Below, piece after piece: positions 7,676 to 16,790 of a DNA stretch of 36,260 nucleotides (its first letter is position 1; each line of letters begins with the position of its first letter). A program made the translations under genes and the position numbers. This DNA comes from Thermoanaerobaculia bacterium (lineage in GTDB: Bacteria; Acidobacteriota; Thermoanaerobaculia; Multivoradales; JAIOJS01). A model generated the notes under the pieces. That model saw only the letters and a list, made by a program, of their open reading frames with translations. It was not told where the DNA came from and did no database searches. The stretch lies in contig JAIOJS010000202.1 in the NCBI GenBank assembly GCA_019911795.1, forward strand, positions 1 through 36,260, written 5' to 3'.

Positions 7676-10246
7676 ATGACCGTTACCGACTACTCGATTC
7701 AACGACCCAGGACCGTCTATAGCGTGATAGCTCTCCTGGTAGTCGTCCTTGGTTCATTTCTCACCCGGACCCAGATCGACACCGATCCGGAGAATATGCT
7801 GCCGGCGTCTCAGGTCGACCGCCTCTTCCACAACGAAGTAAAGCAACGCTTTGCCCTTCACGACGCGATCGTCGTCGGGATGGTCAATGAGGAGGATCCC
7901 GATGGGATCTTCAACCCGCGATCCCTGACCGCCCTCCACAGCCTCAGCCGCTCCATCCTCGCTCTGGAGGGTGTTGTCGCTCCTGATCTGATGTCGCTAG
8001 CCCAGGCCGACAACATCTCTCAGGAAGGGGTCGGTACCCTGCGCTTCGAATGGATGATGCAGGAGGCGCCGGTCACGGCCCAGCAGGCCGAGGAGATCCG
8101 CGAGAAGGTCTCTCGGTTGCCTCTGCTCACGGATACCCTGGTGTCGGGTGATGGGAAAGCCGCTGCGATCTATGTGCCGATCGCCAGCAAGGACTTGAGC
8201 TACCCGCTGTCGCTCGAGATTCAGTTGCTGACCGAGAGCCTGGACAGCGACGACACCTTCCACATCACCGGATTGCCGGTGGCTGAGGACACCTTCGGAC
8301 ACGACATGTTCATCCAGATGGGGATCTCGGCGCCCCTGGCTGGGCTGATGATTTTCCTGTTGATGCTCTACTTTTTCCGCAGCGTACAGTTGGTCACCGT
8401 ACCCATGCTGGTCGCTATGGCAACGGTCATCATGAGTATGGGAGCGCTCACAGCTCTGGGTTTCTCGGTCCACATCATGAGCTCGATGATCCCAATCTTC
8501 TTGATGCCGATTGCCGTCGTGGATTCGGTACACATCATGTCGGAGTTTGCTGACGCCTATCGCCCGGGTGACGACGCGAGGCGTGTCATCCGCGATGTCG
8601 TCGAGGAACTGTTCACTCCGATGCTGTTCACCTCGGTGACTTCCGCTCTGGGGTTCCTCTCGCTACTCCTTACGCCGATCCCCCCTGTCCAGGTCTTTGG
8701 CGCTTTCGTCGCGTTTGGCATTCTCGTAGCGTTCGTCCTGACGATAACGCTGATACCCGCCTACGTCACTCGAATGTCGGAAGCCTCCCTCGCAAAGCTG
8801 GGGACACGCAACGCCACTGTCCAGAACGATGGCCTTCTGGCTCGCCTCCTGCAGCGCGTTGGTCGTCTCTCTACTACTCATGGCAAGTTGGTCATCGCGA
8901 TCGCTCTGCTGATGGCGATCGTGAGTGCCGTCGGAGTCACTAGGATTCAGATCAACGACAACCCGGTGCGTTGGTTCAAGAAGAACCACCCCATCCGTAT
9001 TGCCGATGAGGTACTGAACCAACACTTCGCGGGAACCTACGATGCGTTTCTCGTATTGACCGCTCGCAATGACAAGGCGGTGGAGGAGTTCCAAACGGCC
9101 GCGGAGGCGCTTCTCACCGGAGCGGATGCGACGACAAGGGCTCTGCTGGAGGACCGACTCCATCCCAAGACGGAGACGGTCGATAGCCAGGACCTCGACG
9201 AATACTACGGCAATCTCATCGCCGTCCTCGACGACGCCCAGTTCGAAGCCGAGGATCCTGAGCAGCAGGATCTTCTCGGGCGCCTCATGGAACTCGCCGA
9301 GTCCGCGCAGAGTTCGGCGAGGTACTTCCAACGACCGGAAAGCCTACGCACCATAGAGTCTTTGCAACAGGCACTCGGAGAAACCGGTCTGGTCGGCAAG
9401 ACCAACGCTCTTCCCGACATCGTCAAGGTCGTGCACCGAGAGCTTCGGGGGGGCGATCCCGACGACTACCGGGTTCCAGACACCACCCCGGCCGTTGCAC
9501 AATCGCTATTGCAGTATCAGTCCTCTCACCGTCCGCAAGACCTCTGGCACATGGTCACGCCGGACTTCTCATCGACCGCTATCTGGCTGCAATTGAAGAG
9601 CGGAGACAACCAGGACATGACGCGGGTTCTCGAAGCCCTCGATCGAGAGCTGGAGGATCATCCATTGCCCGCTGGAGTCGAACTGGCGTGGGCCGGAAAG
9701 TCCTATATCAACGTCGTTTGGCAGCAGTCCATGGTGCACGGCATGCTGAAGAGTCTGTTGGGAGCGTTCCTGGCTGTGCTCGTCATCATGACCCTACTGT
9801 TTCGCAGTTGGAAACTCGGGTTGCTCGCGATGGTGCCACTCTCGCTCACGATTCTGGGGGTCTATGGGGCGATCGGGTGGATTGGCAAGGACTATGACAT
9901 GCCCATAGCCGTGCTCTCCTCCCTCACTCTCGGTCTGTCGGTGGACTTCGCGATCCACTTCATCAGTCGGGTTCGCTCCCTACTCGGCGAGACCGGATCC
10001 TTCCAAGCCGCTCTAGAGGCCCTCTTCGAGGAACCAGCGCGAGCGATCGCTCGAAACGCCATCGTTATCGCCATCGGCTTCACCCCACTGTTCTTCGCGC
10101 CTCTGGTCCCGTACATCACCGTCGGGGCTTTCATGGCCGGAATCATGGCCTTCTCCGGCTTGACAACGCTCGTTCTCTTGCCCGCCATCGTGGCCTGGAT
10201 CGGCCCGTGGCTTTTTCCCAACCTCGATCAGGAGACTTCGAAATGA
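7676..10246 (+). CDS. RND-superfamily MMPL-type exporter (856 aa)
   Basis: An inner-membrane proton-driven exporter with the duplicated RND layout. TM1 is at about residues 14-30, followed by a large periplasmic loop, then a five- to six-helix bundle (about 210-365), TM7 (about 400-420), a second large loop, and a final bundle (about 695-850). The two bundles carry the acidic motifs VDSVHIMSEF and LSVDFAIHFISRV, equivalent to the MMPL proton-relay Asp. It lacks the length and porter subdomains of AcrB-type drug pumps and resembles hydrophobe/lipid exporters. The start at 7676 is preceded by AAGGAG 6 nt away; ATG 7646, with AAGGA 5 nt upstream, is also possible and adds 10 residues. The stop overlaps the next start (ATGA), so the genes are coupled. 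Substrate is unknown. Confidence 0.9.
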   Translation: MTVTDYSIQRPRTVYSVIALLVVVLGSFLTRTQIDTDPENMLPASQVDRLFHNEVKQRFALHDAIVVGMVNEEDPDGIFNPRSLTALHSLSRSILALEGVVAPDLMSLAQADNISQEGVGTLRFEWMMQEAPVTAQQAEEIREKVSRLPLLTDTLVSGDGKAAAIYVPIASKDLSYPLSLEIQLLTESLDSDDTFHITGLPVAEDTFGHDMFIQMGISAPLAGLMIFLLMLYFFRSVQLVTVPMLVAMATVIMSMGALTALGFSVHIMSSMIPIFLMPIAVVDSVHIMSEFADAYRPGDDARRVIRDVVEELFTPMLFTSVTSALGFLSLLLTPIPPVQVFGAFVAFGILVAFVLTITLIPAYVTRMSEASLAKLGTRNATVQNDGLLARLLQRVGRLSTTHGKLVIAIALLMAIVSAVGVTRIQINDNPVRWFKKNHPIRIADEVLNQHFAGTYDAFLVLTARNDKAVEEFQTAAEALLTGADATTRALLEDRLHPKTETVDSQDLDEYYGNLIAVLDDAQFEAEDPEQQDLLGRLMELAESAQSSARYFQRPESLRTIESLQQALGETGLVGKTNALPDIVKVVHRELRGGDPDDYRVPDTTPAVAQSLLQYQSSHRPQDLWHMVTPDFSSTAIWLQLKSGDNQDMTRVLEALDRELEDHPLPAGVELAWAGKSYINVVWQQSMVHGMLKSLLGAFLAVLVIMTLLFRSWKLGLLAMVPLSLTILGVYGAIGWIGKDYDMPIAVLSSLTLGLSVDFAIHFISRVRSLLGETGSFQAALEALFEEPARAIARNAIVIAIGFTPLFFAPLVPYITVGAFMAGIMAFSGLTTLVLLPAIVAWIGPWLFPNLDQETSK

Positions 10247-11055
10247 CAAGACGATGGATACTCACACTTCTCGCTTTCGCACCCGCCGCATTGGCAGTCG
10301 AAGCCTTTGGGCAAGAAGCCCTCTCCGACGCCGACACCATCGTCGCCCGGGCGAACCTCGCCGCCTACTACGCCGGTGACGATGGTCGCTCCGAGGTCCG
10401 CATGGTCATTTCAGACTCGCAGGGTCGCCAACAGCGACGCCAGTTCACCGTCTTGCGACGGGACGTCGAGGAGGGCGGGGACCAACAGTTCCTGGTCTCG
10501 TTCAGCCAGCCATCGGACGTGCGAGGTACGGTTTTCCTGGTCGACAAACACGCTGAAGGAGACGACGACCGCTGGCTCTACCTTCCCGGGCTCGATCTGG
10601 TGAAGCGCATCTCCGCTGGTGACAAGCGGACCAGCTTCGTCGGTGCTCACTACTTCTACGAAGACGTTTCCGGCCGAAGCCCGAACGAGGACACACACAA
10701 GTTCATCGAAGCCACGGAGACGCACTACGTGTTGGAGCATGAACCCAAGGATGCCGGTTCGGTGGAGTTCACCAGCTACATCACGTGGATCGACAAGGCG
10801 ACCTTCCTGCCGATGAAGATCGAGTACACCAACGAAACGGGCAAGGTCTTCCGCAGGGTCGAGGTCCTGGAGGTCGAGGAGGTGGACGGAAACACCACCG
10901 TGACGGCTAGCCGGGTCTCCGACCTGGTCGGCGGAGGACAGACCGATATGCAGTTTCGGCACATCCAGTACGACCTTGGGATTCCTTCCGAGGTCTTCTC
11001 CGAGCGGTCGCTACGCACTCCGCCCCGCGATTGGCTGCAGCGCCCCACCGATTGA
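10243..11055 (+). CDS. Secreted outer-membrane lipoprotein-sorting (LolA-like) protein
   Basis: A 270-residue exported protein with signal peptide MTRRWILTLLAFAPAALA and a LolA/LppX-like fold. The core shows ADTIVARANLAAYYAGDD, a series of beta-strands with VFLVDKHAEGDDDRWLYLPGLDLVKRIS (typical of proteins annotated outer membrane lipoprotein-sorting), a conserved SFVGAHYFYEDVSGR, and TFLPMKIEYTNETGKVFRRVEV. Such proteins are commonly encoded beside MMPL exporters and are thought to carry hydrophobic cargo across the periplasm (known association; role here is inference). ATG 10243 overlaps the exporter stop by 4 nt, with an AGGAG ribosome site. No lipobox is seen, so it is probably a soluble periplasmic protein. 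Confidence 0.85.
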   Translation: MTRRWILTLLAFAPAALAVEAFGQEALSDADTIVARANLAAYYAGDDGRSEVRMVISDSQGRQQRRQFTVLRRDVEEGGDQQFLVSFSQPSDVRGTVFLVDKHAEGDDDRWLYLPGLDLVKRISAGDKRTSFVGAHYFYEDVSGRSPNEDTHKFIEATETHYVLEHEPKDAGSVEFTSYITWIDKATFLPMKIEYTNETGKVFRRVEVLEVEEVDGNTTVTASRVSDLVGGGQTDMQFRHIQYDLGIPSEVFSERSLRTPPRDWLQRPTD

Positions 11056-11064
11056 GGATCGCCC

Positions 11065-12348
11065 ATGAGGAACCTATTGCTACTTCTTCTGCTCGTGCCG
11101 ACAGCTCTCTCGGCGCAGGACGACCTATGGGAGGACGACGACTGGGGCGACGAGAGCGAGGGGGTTGTGTGGAGTGGCTTCTTGGAAGCCGCCTACGGAA
11201 CCCGACTGGGGGACGACCCGCTACTCGATGAGCAAGACACCCTCGCTGAGATCCGGCTCCGAACCGAAGCAGAGAAGCCGCTGGGGAACGCCTCGATAAA
11301 CTGGAGCGGGGACGTTGGCTACGACGCAGTCGAAGAGAGCTGGTTGCTCGACGTCCGCGACCTCAGTGTGGCCTTCTCCCTGGGAGAGAAGGTCGAGATG
11401 AGGGTCGGGCGTCAGGTGCAGACCTGGGGAACTGGGGATCTGGTTTTCCTGAACGACCTCTTTCCCAAGGACTTCGTGTCGTTCTTTTCCGGTCGCGATG
11501 ACGAGTACCTAAAGGCTGCGGCCGACTCAGTCCGCCTGAGCGCCTATCTAACTAAAGTCAACGTCGATTTCGTCTGGACTCCGGCGTTCTCGCCAAACGT
11601 CTACCTCACGGGCGAGCGGTTCTCCTTTTTCTCCAACCTCGCCCAAGCTCCTGTTGCCCCTCGGCCTCCACTCTCGGCCGTAGATCCGGCCCGTACGTTC
11701 GAGAATGGCGAGTTCGCACTGCGTCTGTTCCGAACCGTCCAGGGCCGAGAACTCGCGCTCTACGGCTACCACGGGTTCTTCAAGAGCCCGTCCGCCTTGG
11801 TCGAGAACGGAGGGGGCGATCTCACTCCGACGTTCGCCCCAATGAACTCCGTCGGTGCGAGCCTGCGACAGACCGCAGGTCCCGGGCTGCTGAATCTCGA
11901 GCTGTCTTACTACGATTCGATCGACGACCGCGACGGTCGCAACGGCTTCCTGCCAAATGACCAGTTCCGTACCCTTGCTGGCTTCGAGTGGGAGGCTCAG
12001 AAGAACTTTACGGTGGGGTTTCAGTACTCCGTCGAATGGACCCTCGACCACACCGCCCTCCTCGAGAACTCTCCCGCCCCGACGTTGGAGCCCGACGAAT
12101 TTCGTCACGTCCTCACCAATCGACTGACCTATCGCTCCGGTCTCGGCAAGGTCACCATGTCGCTCTTCACCTTCTTCTCTCCCAGCGATGAGGACTACTA
12201 CTTCAAGCCGGCCCTGGCCTATCGGCACAGCGACCGGTGGTCGATGACCGTCGGGTTGAACCTTCTCGGTGGAAACGAACCCCAGACCTTCTTCGGCCAG
12301 TTGGAGGATGCCTCCAACGCCTACTTTCGCTTGAGGCTCAGCTACTGA
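11065..12348 (+). CDS. Outer-membrane beta-barrel protein of the exporter operon (427 aa)
   Basis: The signal peptide MRNLLLLLLLVPTALSAQ is followed by an acidic segment (DDLWEDDDWGDE) and then alternating amphipathic strands up to the C terminus, which ends in an aromatic Tyr after AYFRLRLSY, the usual barrel signature. The motif VGRQVQTWGTGDLVFLNDLFPKDF resembles DUF1302/alginate-export-type barrels. It starts 9 nt after the previous stop in the same operon. I infer that it is the outer-membrane component working with the MMPL exporter and LolA-like protein. Pore specificity cannot be deduced. Confidence 0.8.
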   Translation: MRNLLLLLLLVPTALSAQDDLWEDDDWGDESEGVVWSGFLEAAYGTRLGDDPLLDEQDTLAEIRLRTEAEKPLGNASINWSGDVGYDAVEESWLLDVRDLSVAFSLGEKVEMRVGRQVQTWGTGDLVFLNDLFPKDFVSFFSGRDDEYLKAAADSVRLSAYLTKVNVDFVWTPAFSPNVYLTGERFSFFSNLAQAPVAPRPPLSAVDPARTFENGEFALRLFRTVQGRELALYGYHGFFKSPSALVENGGGDLTPTFAPMNSVGASLRQTAGPGLLNLELSYYDSIDDRDGRNGFLPNDQFRTLAGFEWEAQKNFTVGFQYSVEWTLDHTALLENSPAPTLEPDEFRHVLTNRLTYRSGLGKVTMSLFTFFSPSDEDYYFKPALAYRHSDRWSMTVGLNLLGGNEPQTFFGQLEDASNAYFRLRLSY

Positions 12349-12421
12349 GCCGTTGATGCCACCGTTCTCGCGGCGGGCAGCCCGTCGCCCCAACAATTCC
12401 TATTCCTACCAGGAGCTACAA

Positions 12422-12649
12422 ATGACCACCAAGATGTCCCTCGAACGAGCCGTAGAGGCCTTTGCCGGTTTCATGATTCTACTTTCCGTCGTGTTGACAG
12501 CCTTCGTCCACCCAGGCTTCGTTTGGCTGACCGTCTTCGTGGGGGCCAATCTCTTCCAACAGTCCTTCACCGGTTTCTGTCCCGCAGGCATCGTCCTGAG
12601 AAGGGTGCTGGGCTTCAAGCCCGCCTGCGAACTAGGCCCCTCGAAATAA
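12422..12649 (+). CDS. DUF2892 / YgaP-like two-helix membrane protein (75 aa)
   Basis: A small inner-membrane protein with two hydrophobic helices (about residues 14-31 and 33-45) and the pattern ERAVEAFAGFMILLSV, then FTGFCPAGIVLRRVLGFKPAC. This matches the DUF2892 domain, also the C-terminal membrane part of the rhodanese YgaP of Escherichia coli, whose neighbour YgaV is a SqrR-like ArsR regulator (known). Two cysteines at the C-terminal side (CPAG and PAC) are typical. AGGAG stands 6 nt before the ATG. As the last gene of the operon opposite an SqrR/BigR-like regulator, it strengthens a link to sulfane-sulfur stress (inference). Confidence 0.85.
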   Translation: MTTKMSLERAVEAFAGFMILLSVVLTAFVHPGFVWLTVFVGANLFQQSFTGFCPAGIVLRRVLGFKPACELGPSK

Positions 12650-12723
12650 GGCGAGGTTGGAGTCGAGTGTCACGACTGTGAGCGGTGGTCCGCAGGGGTT
12701 CGGTCCAACGACCGACTGCGTTC

Positions 12724-12772
12724 GCCTCGGCCGCGAGGCTCACTAAGGAGGGAGGCCCCGCCAAGAGCCCTC
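12724..12772 (+). terminator. Two GC-rich hairpins after the exporter operon
   Basis: GCCTCG-gccg-CGAGGC (12724-12739) is a perfect stem-loop. It is followed by an imperfect one pairing GGGAGGC (about 12750) with GCCCTCCC (about 12765-12772). Neither has a T-run, so Rho-independent termination is plausible but not typical. Confidence 0.4.
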
Positions 12773-12867
12773 CCGAGTCTGCTCATTCCGCTGCGACCGA
12801 CACTTGAATCACACTTCGTGGATCGGCCCTCACCGTCCTTGGCTGAGATCAGACGATGAGTTCATCG

Positions 12868-13437
12868 TCAGCGTGAGTCCTGGCGGCTGGCCTCCTGGCG
12901 GCTGGCTTGGTCTTGGCCCAAGCGCTCGAGCACCAAAGTACTCGATTCCTCTTCATCGCCCTGTCGATAGGACTCGGTTCGACGGAGCAGACCCGAGGGA
13001 TTCGATAGATCGAAGCTCAGAGAGCTTTGGTGCGACTGCTCGAGGCTGGGCAGATTCGTCGCGTCGAGATACTCGAAAGCGATGGCTTCCGTTTCTGATC
13101 CCGGCTTGTGTAGCAGACGGGGTTGATTTCCCTGAGGGCAGTAGTGAGTCGCAAGGAGTCGGTCGTGGTCGAGATGGTAGACGGTCAGCGAGTGCTTCTG
13201 CCCGTTCGAGAACCATGTCTCGACGAGGACGGTCTGGTTGGCGATGAGTTCGAAGGAGATTCTGAAGTCCTTCTCGGAGTCTCTGAGTCCCCAATTGCCC
13301 TCCAGAGATGCCAGTTCCTGGAAGGCGTCCTGGGCGGTACGTTGATCGATTGGGCCATTTGGTGCGTTCTGCGAGGTCGCCATGGCCACCGTGGCCATCG
13401 CCAGGCCCAACAGTGCGATAGTGCGGCGCTTTCTCAT
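12868..13437 (-). CDS. Secreted DUF1579/lipocalin-like hypothetical protein
   Basis: The 189-residue product begins MRKRRTIALLGLAMATVAMA, a signal peptide. ATG 13437 is preferred over 13455 because it gives a proper basic n-region. The mature part starts near FQELASLEGNWGLRD and continues with short beta-strands (VLVETWFSNGQKHSLTVYHLDHDRLLATHYCPQGNQPRL). The pattern of a domain opening with L-x-G-x-W and describing a small beta-barrel resembles DUF1579 or heme-binding-like lipocalin folds; I am not sure of the family. The C-terminal tail contains a 15-bp tandem duplication (12879-12908) giving two copies of a five-residue unit (ASRQE, ASRQD). An 18-bp inverted repeat (12852-12869) overlaps its stop. 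Confidence 0.65.
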   Translation of the reverse strand: MRKRRTIALLGLAMATVAMATSQNAPNGPIDQRTAQDAFQELASLEGNWGLRDSEKDFRISFELIANQTVLVETWFSNGQKHSLTVYHLDHDRLLATHYCPQGNQPRLLHKPGSETEAIAFEYLDATNLPSLEQSHQSSLSFDLSNPSGLLRRTESYRQGDEEESSTLVLERLGQDQASRQEASRQDSR

Positions 13438-13769
13438 TGCCCGCGCAAGCACCAAATCAGTCGTTGGCTGAGACTAGGAGCACTCCAGGAGCGATCGACA
13501 ACGTCGGGTAGGTCCTGCGCTTCTATCCCCAACCGGGGCACGAGATTCTCCTCAAAAACCAAGCGATCGACTCCGGGGTTGAGTTCGTTGGGTGCATCTG
13601 CGAAGAAAGAGAGCAATCTGGATCCTCTCTCGAGATTCACTGTTTCTCGAGGATTTACTATAGCGAACTCTGCCGGCGGCCCGAGGGTCGGCGGGAACCT
13701 CAGCCGGTTGGTGCCGTAGTCTCAGGAAACAAGACTAGACGCTCCCGTTCCCGCCGAGAAGGGCTGCCC
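13438..13769. other. Divergent intergenic region without a gene
   Basis: About 330 bases between the divergent secreted-protein gene and the hydrolase gene. It contains a TACTAT box near 13656 in an AT-richer patch, which could be a -10 for the hydrolase gene, but no good -35. No other feature was seen. Confidence 0.35.
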
Positions 13770-15599
13770 TTGCGATCGACTTCCTCAGCATCCTCCAAAG
13801 TTCGTCAGGCCCTCGTCGGCCTGGTCGCCCTCCTGCTCCCTCTCGCTTGCAGGCCTGACCCGACCTCTTCCGAGGTCGAGGTACGTGTCTCAGCCCAGCC
13901 GAACCCTCATGTAGGGCGCTACCGACTGACGGACGATCTAGTACTCGAGGTCAGCCTTCGGGCGACCGGGCAGCAAGAGGGAGCCGGCGACGAGTTGGTG
14001 GTACTCCCGAGCTTCTGGCGATCGCGGATTCCCCTCGAGTTGGATCCCGAGTCGGACGACCCAGCCAAGTTCCGTTCCCTATTGCACCCGGAGATGAAGT
14101 TTCACTTCGAGCGAGATGGCTCCGGGTCGGCCAGCCGGGTTCGACTCTCTGGTCACCGCGAGCTCGTAGGGGTTGCGGAGCGGCTGCCACCCGACCAACG
14201 TCTAGCGGTCGAGTTGTTGCTCGCCGGTGACGGAGTGGCCTCGTTCCAGGCGCTCGAGGCGGCTGGTCGCCCGACTTCGGACCTCGCCGGTCGCGCGATC
14301 GCCATCGCCCAGAAGCACCTCAACTATTTCCCATCCCGAGCGGACACCTCGGTAGCATTTGCTCGTGCCCTGGCGGAGCGGCTTCCGGAGAACGCTGAGG
14401 CACAGGCTACTCTTGGTCTGGCCCTGGTCCAGGCTGACCGGCGGGCCGAGGCTCTCCCGGCATTTCGCACCGCCTTGCGGTTGAAACCCGATCACGAACT
14501 GGCTCAGATGGCTATGGATCATCTGTTTGCGAATCCTCGGGAAGACAGCGCGCCAGTTCCGGGTGAAGGCAAGATGAGCTTCTCCCTCGACCAGCTCTTT
14601 GTGCCGCCCTCGCCCAGCGAGATTCAAAGGGTCCGAGAGCGCTGGGCGTCGCGTGATCTCTCGTCGAAGGGGATGGGTGTAGAGGTGGTGAGGAGGACGA
14701 GCTTCGTCCGGGGTTCTTCGGCGTTCGATGTCGTGGTCCTGTCGCACACCATCGCTGGCGCCCTCCACTACGGGGCCGTCTTCGTTCCAAGTGGAGCGCC
14801 ACCCGGTTGCTGTCCCGTCGTAGTTGACGTTCGCGGAGTCAGCTGGGACTACGCACCGTTGGATCTCTCTAGGGGAACCCAGGCGATGGAGGTGCTGCGC
14901 GAGGACTCCGATCGCTTTGTCTTCGTCGTCCCTTCGTTGCGCGGTGAGACTCTCCAGATCGATGCCGATAGCTACACATCAGAAGGCGATCGACGAGACG
15001 GGTGGGACGGAGGTGCCGACGCCGTCATCGCCTTCCTCGACGCCGCCTTGCAGGCGATACCGGAGGCCAACCCAGGGCGCGTTTGTGTCTTCGGCAAGAG
15101 TCGTGGGGGCTCCGTGGCCCTTCTCGCGGCCGCCCGCGATGATCGCTTCGACTGCGTCGTCGATTGGGCGGGACCGGCAGACTGGTTCACGTCGATGGGC
15201 AGTTTCGGCTGGAGCCTCCAGGAGCTCGTCGCAGTCGGCATCGAGCACGGTTGGAAGCCGGGGCAGGGCTGGGGGTCCGCCGGTCAGTTCATCGAAAGGC
15301 TGCTGCAGGACCCGATCGACGACGGGACGCCCGGCCTCGAGGAGACCCGGCTCCGCATGCTCGCCTCCTCGCCCCTCTACTTCGTCGACCTGCTCCCGCC
15401 CGCCGACATGCACTATGGGGTCGACGATGGCAGTGTCGGCCGCGCCAACGGGCTGGCCCTCGAGGAGCGCCTCGATGCCTCACATGCCGACCACCCGGAT
15501 CGTCTGGTCACGATTCATGATGGAGCCGGGCACGACATGCCATGGCCCGAAGCCTACGATGCTTCGCGCGATTTCCTGCTCAGACATCTGGAGCCCTGA
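13770..15599 (+). CDS. Lipoprotein with TPR repeats and an alpha/beta-hydrolase (S9-like) domain
   Basis: A 609-residue protein with lipobox LLPLAC (Cys27), so probably attached to a membrane and facing the periplasm. Residues about 195-252 form a TPR-like pair (ENAEAQATLGLALVQADRRAEALPAF). From about 300 onward is an alpha/beta-hydrolase domain: oxyanion strand VVVDVRGVSWDY, nucleophile Ser444 in GKSRGG, a likely acid Asp552/553 and His588 in DGAGHDMPW. This is a complete triad of prolyl-oligopeptidase/acetyl-esterase type; peptidase or esterase cannot be separated by eye. The start is a TTG with a weak AAGG 8 nt upstream; no ATG or GTG occurs before the signal peptide in this frame. It stands alone on its strand. 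Confidence 0.8.
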   Translation: MRSTSSASSKVRQALVGLVALLLPLACRPDPTSSEVEVRVSAQPNPHVGRYRLTDDLVLEVSLRATGQQEGAGDELVVLPSFWRSRIPLELDPESDDPAKFRSLLHPEMKFHFERDGSGSASRVRLSGHRELVGVAERLPPDQRLAVELLLAGDGVASFQALEAAGRPTSDLAGRAIAIAQKHLNYFPSRADTSVAFARALAERLPENAEAQATLGLALVQADRRAEALPAFRTALRLKPDHELAQMAMDHLFANPREDSAPVPGEGKMSFSLDQLFVPPSPSEIQRVRERWASRDLSSKGMGVEVVRRTSFVRGSSAFDVVVLSHTIAGALHYGAVFVPSGAPPGCCPVVVDVRGVSWDYAPLDLSRGTQAMEVLREDSDRFVFVVPSLRGETLQIDADSYTSEGDRRDGWDGGADAVIAFLDAALQAIPEANPGRVCVFGKSRGGSVALLAAARDDRFDCVVDWAGPADWFTSMGSFGWSLQELVAVGIEHGWKPGQGWGSAGQFIERLLQDPIDDGTPGLEETRLRMLASSPLYFVDLLPPADMHYGVDDGSVGRANGLALEERLDASHADHPDRLVTIHDGAGHDMPWPEAYDASRDFLLRHLEP

Positions 15600-15844
15600 A
15601 GCTGGAGCGGCGATCTGGCCTGAGTGGTTGTGATCAACTTCGCCTACCTGGTGCGGTATCTAGAGTGGACTCAACGCCCTACCGCCGTCCACATAGCAGA
15701 GGTCTCTCGGCATGGGTCTAAACTTCAGAGGGGACTTCAGTTCTCGGAGGTCAGCATGAATTCAGTCCTGCGGATGGACTACCGTGTCTCTGGTCAGCCG
15801 GCAATCGTCACTATCTTTCTGCGACCGGGCACTCTGCCCAGGTT

Positions 15845-16717
15845 ATGAGGGTACGTAAGATGTTGAATATTCTCTTGGTACTCCTGGTCACGGGAGTCGT
15901 CGTTCTTGCCGCGTTGGTGTTTTTCGGGTCCCGCCGCTGGAGCTCGGAGACGCGAGAATTGAGGGCACAGTTGGAGGCTGCCCGGTTGCCAGTGCGACCC
16001 GGCGCGGTCGATTTCCGTGAACTCGAGGGACTGCCGACCCCGGTACAGCGCTTCTTCCGGGTCGCCCTCACCGACGGACAGCCGATGGTGACGGCCGTGC
16101 GAGTGCGCCACCGCGGCACCTTCAACATGAGCGAAACAGCCGACCAATGGAAGCCCTTCGCTTCGGATCAGCAGATCGTCACGCAAAGGCCGGGCTTTGA
16201 CTGGAATGGACGTATCGAGATGCTTCCCGGTCTGCCCGTCCGCGTTCACGACGCCTACATCGCGGGAGAAGGACTCCTCCACGCATCGCTGTTTGGCATC
16301 CTTCCGCTGGCGAAGGTTCAGGGGGCTGATGAGCTGGCCGAGGGCGAGTTGATGCGCTTCTTGGCCGAGGCAACTTGGTATCCCACCGTACTGCTTCCCA
16401 GCCAGGCAGTGCATTGGGAGCCCGTTGATGATCGCTCGGCCCATGCCACGTTGACCGATGGGGGACTTGCCGTGACCCTGCTGTTTACATTCGGCGACTC
16501 GGGTCTAGTCGAAAGCGTTCACGCCGAGAAGCGCGGTCGAATGGTCGATGGGGAGACCCTTCCCACACCCTGGCAGGGTCGATTCTGGAACTACAGCGAG
16601 CGCAGTGGAATGCAGGTCCCGAGCGACGGCGAAGTGGCTTGGCTTCTTCCTGCCGGCGCCAAACCGTATTGGCGGGGCCGGATCACTGAGATCACGTATG
16701 ATTTCTCGCCGCCATAG
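15845..16717 (+). CDS. Membrane-anchored DUF6544/DUF6920-like protein (290 aa)
   Basis: One N-terminal transmembrane helix (LNILLVLLVTGVVVLAALVFFG) anchors a soluble domain. The domain opens with LEGLPTPVQRFFRVALTDGQPMVTAVRVRHRGTF, continues through SDQQIVTQRPGFDWNGRI and FLAEATWYPTVLLP, and ends WRGRITEITYDF. This layout is what I know from DUF6544/DUF6920 proteins of unknown function; family call is from memory. ATG 15860 (MLNILL) has a GAGGG ribosome site 8 nt upstream and may be the true start, shortening it by five residues. It is convergent with the large ASPIC gene, 73 bp between stops. Confidence 0.7.
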   Translation: MRVRKMLNILLVLLVTGVVVLAALVFFGSRRWSSETRELRAQLEAARLPVRPGAVDFRELEGLPTPVQRFFRVALTDGQPMVTAVRVRHRGTFNMSETADQWKPFASDQQIVTQRPGFDWNGRIEMLPGLPVRVHDAYIAGEGLLHASLFGILPLAKVQGADELAEGELMRFLAEATWYPTVLLPSQAVHWEPVDDRSAHATLTDGGLAVTLLFTFGDSGLVESVHAEKRGRMVDGETLPTPWQGRFWNYSERSGMQVPSDGEVAWLLPAGAKPYWRGRITEITYDFSPP

Positions 16718-16790
16718 ACGCCTCGCCGGCGACTGAAGCCAGCAGCTTTGTTCCGGCATGGCTGTCTCACCACCACCCCGTCCGGAGGTC

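Noticed and set aside
12852-12908. CRISPR-like or mobile repeat
   Set aside because: It is only an 18-bp inverted repeat at a gene end plus a 15-bp tandem duplication in the coding tail.
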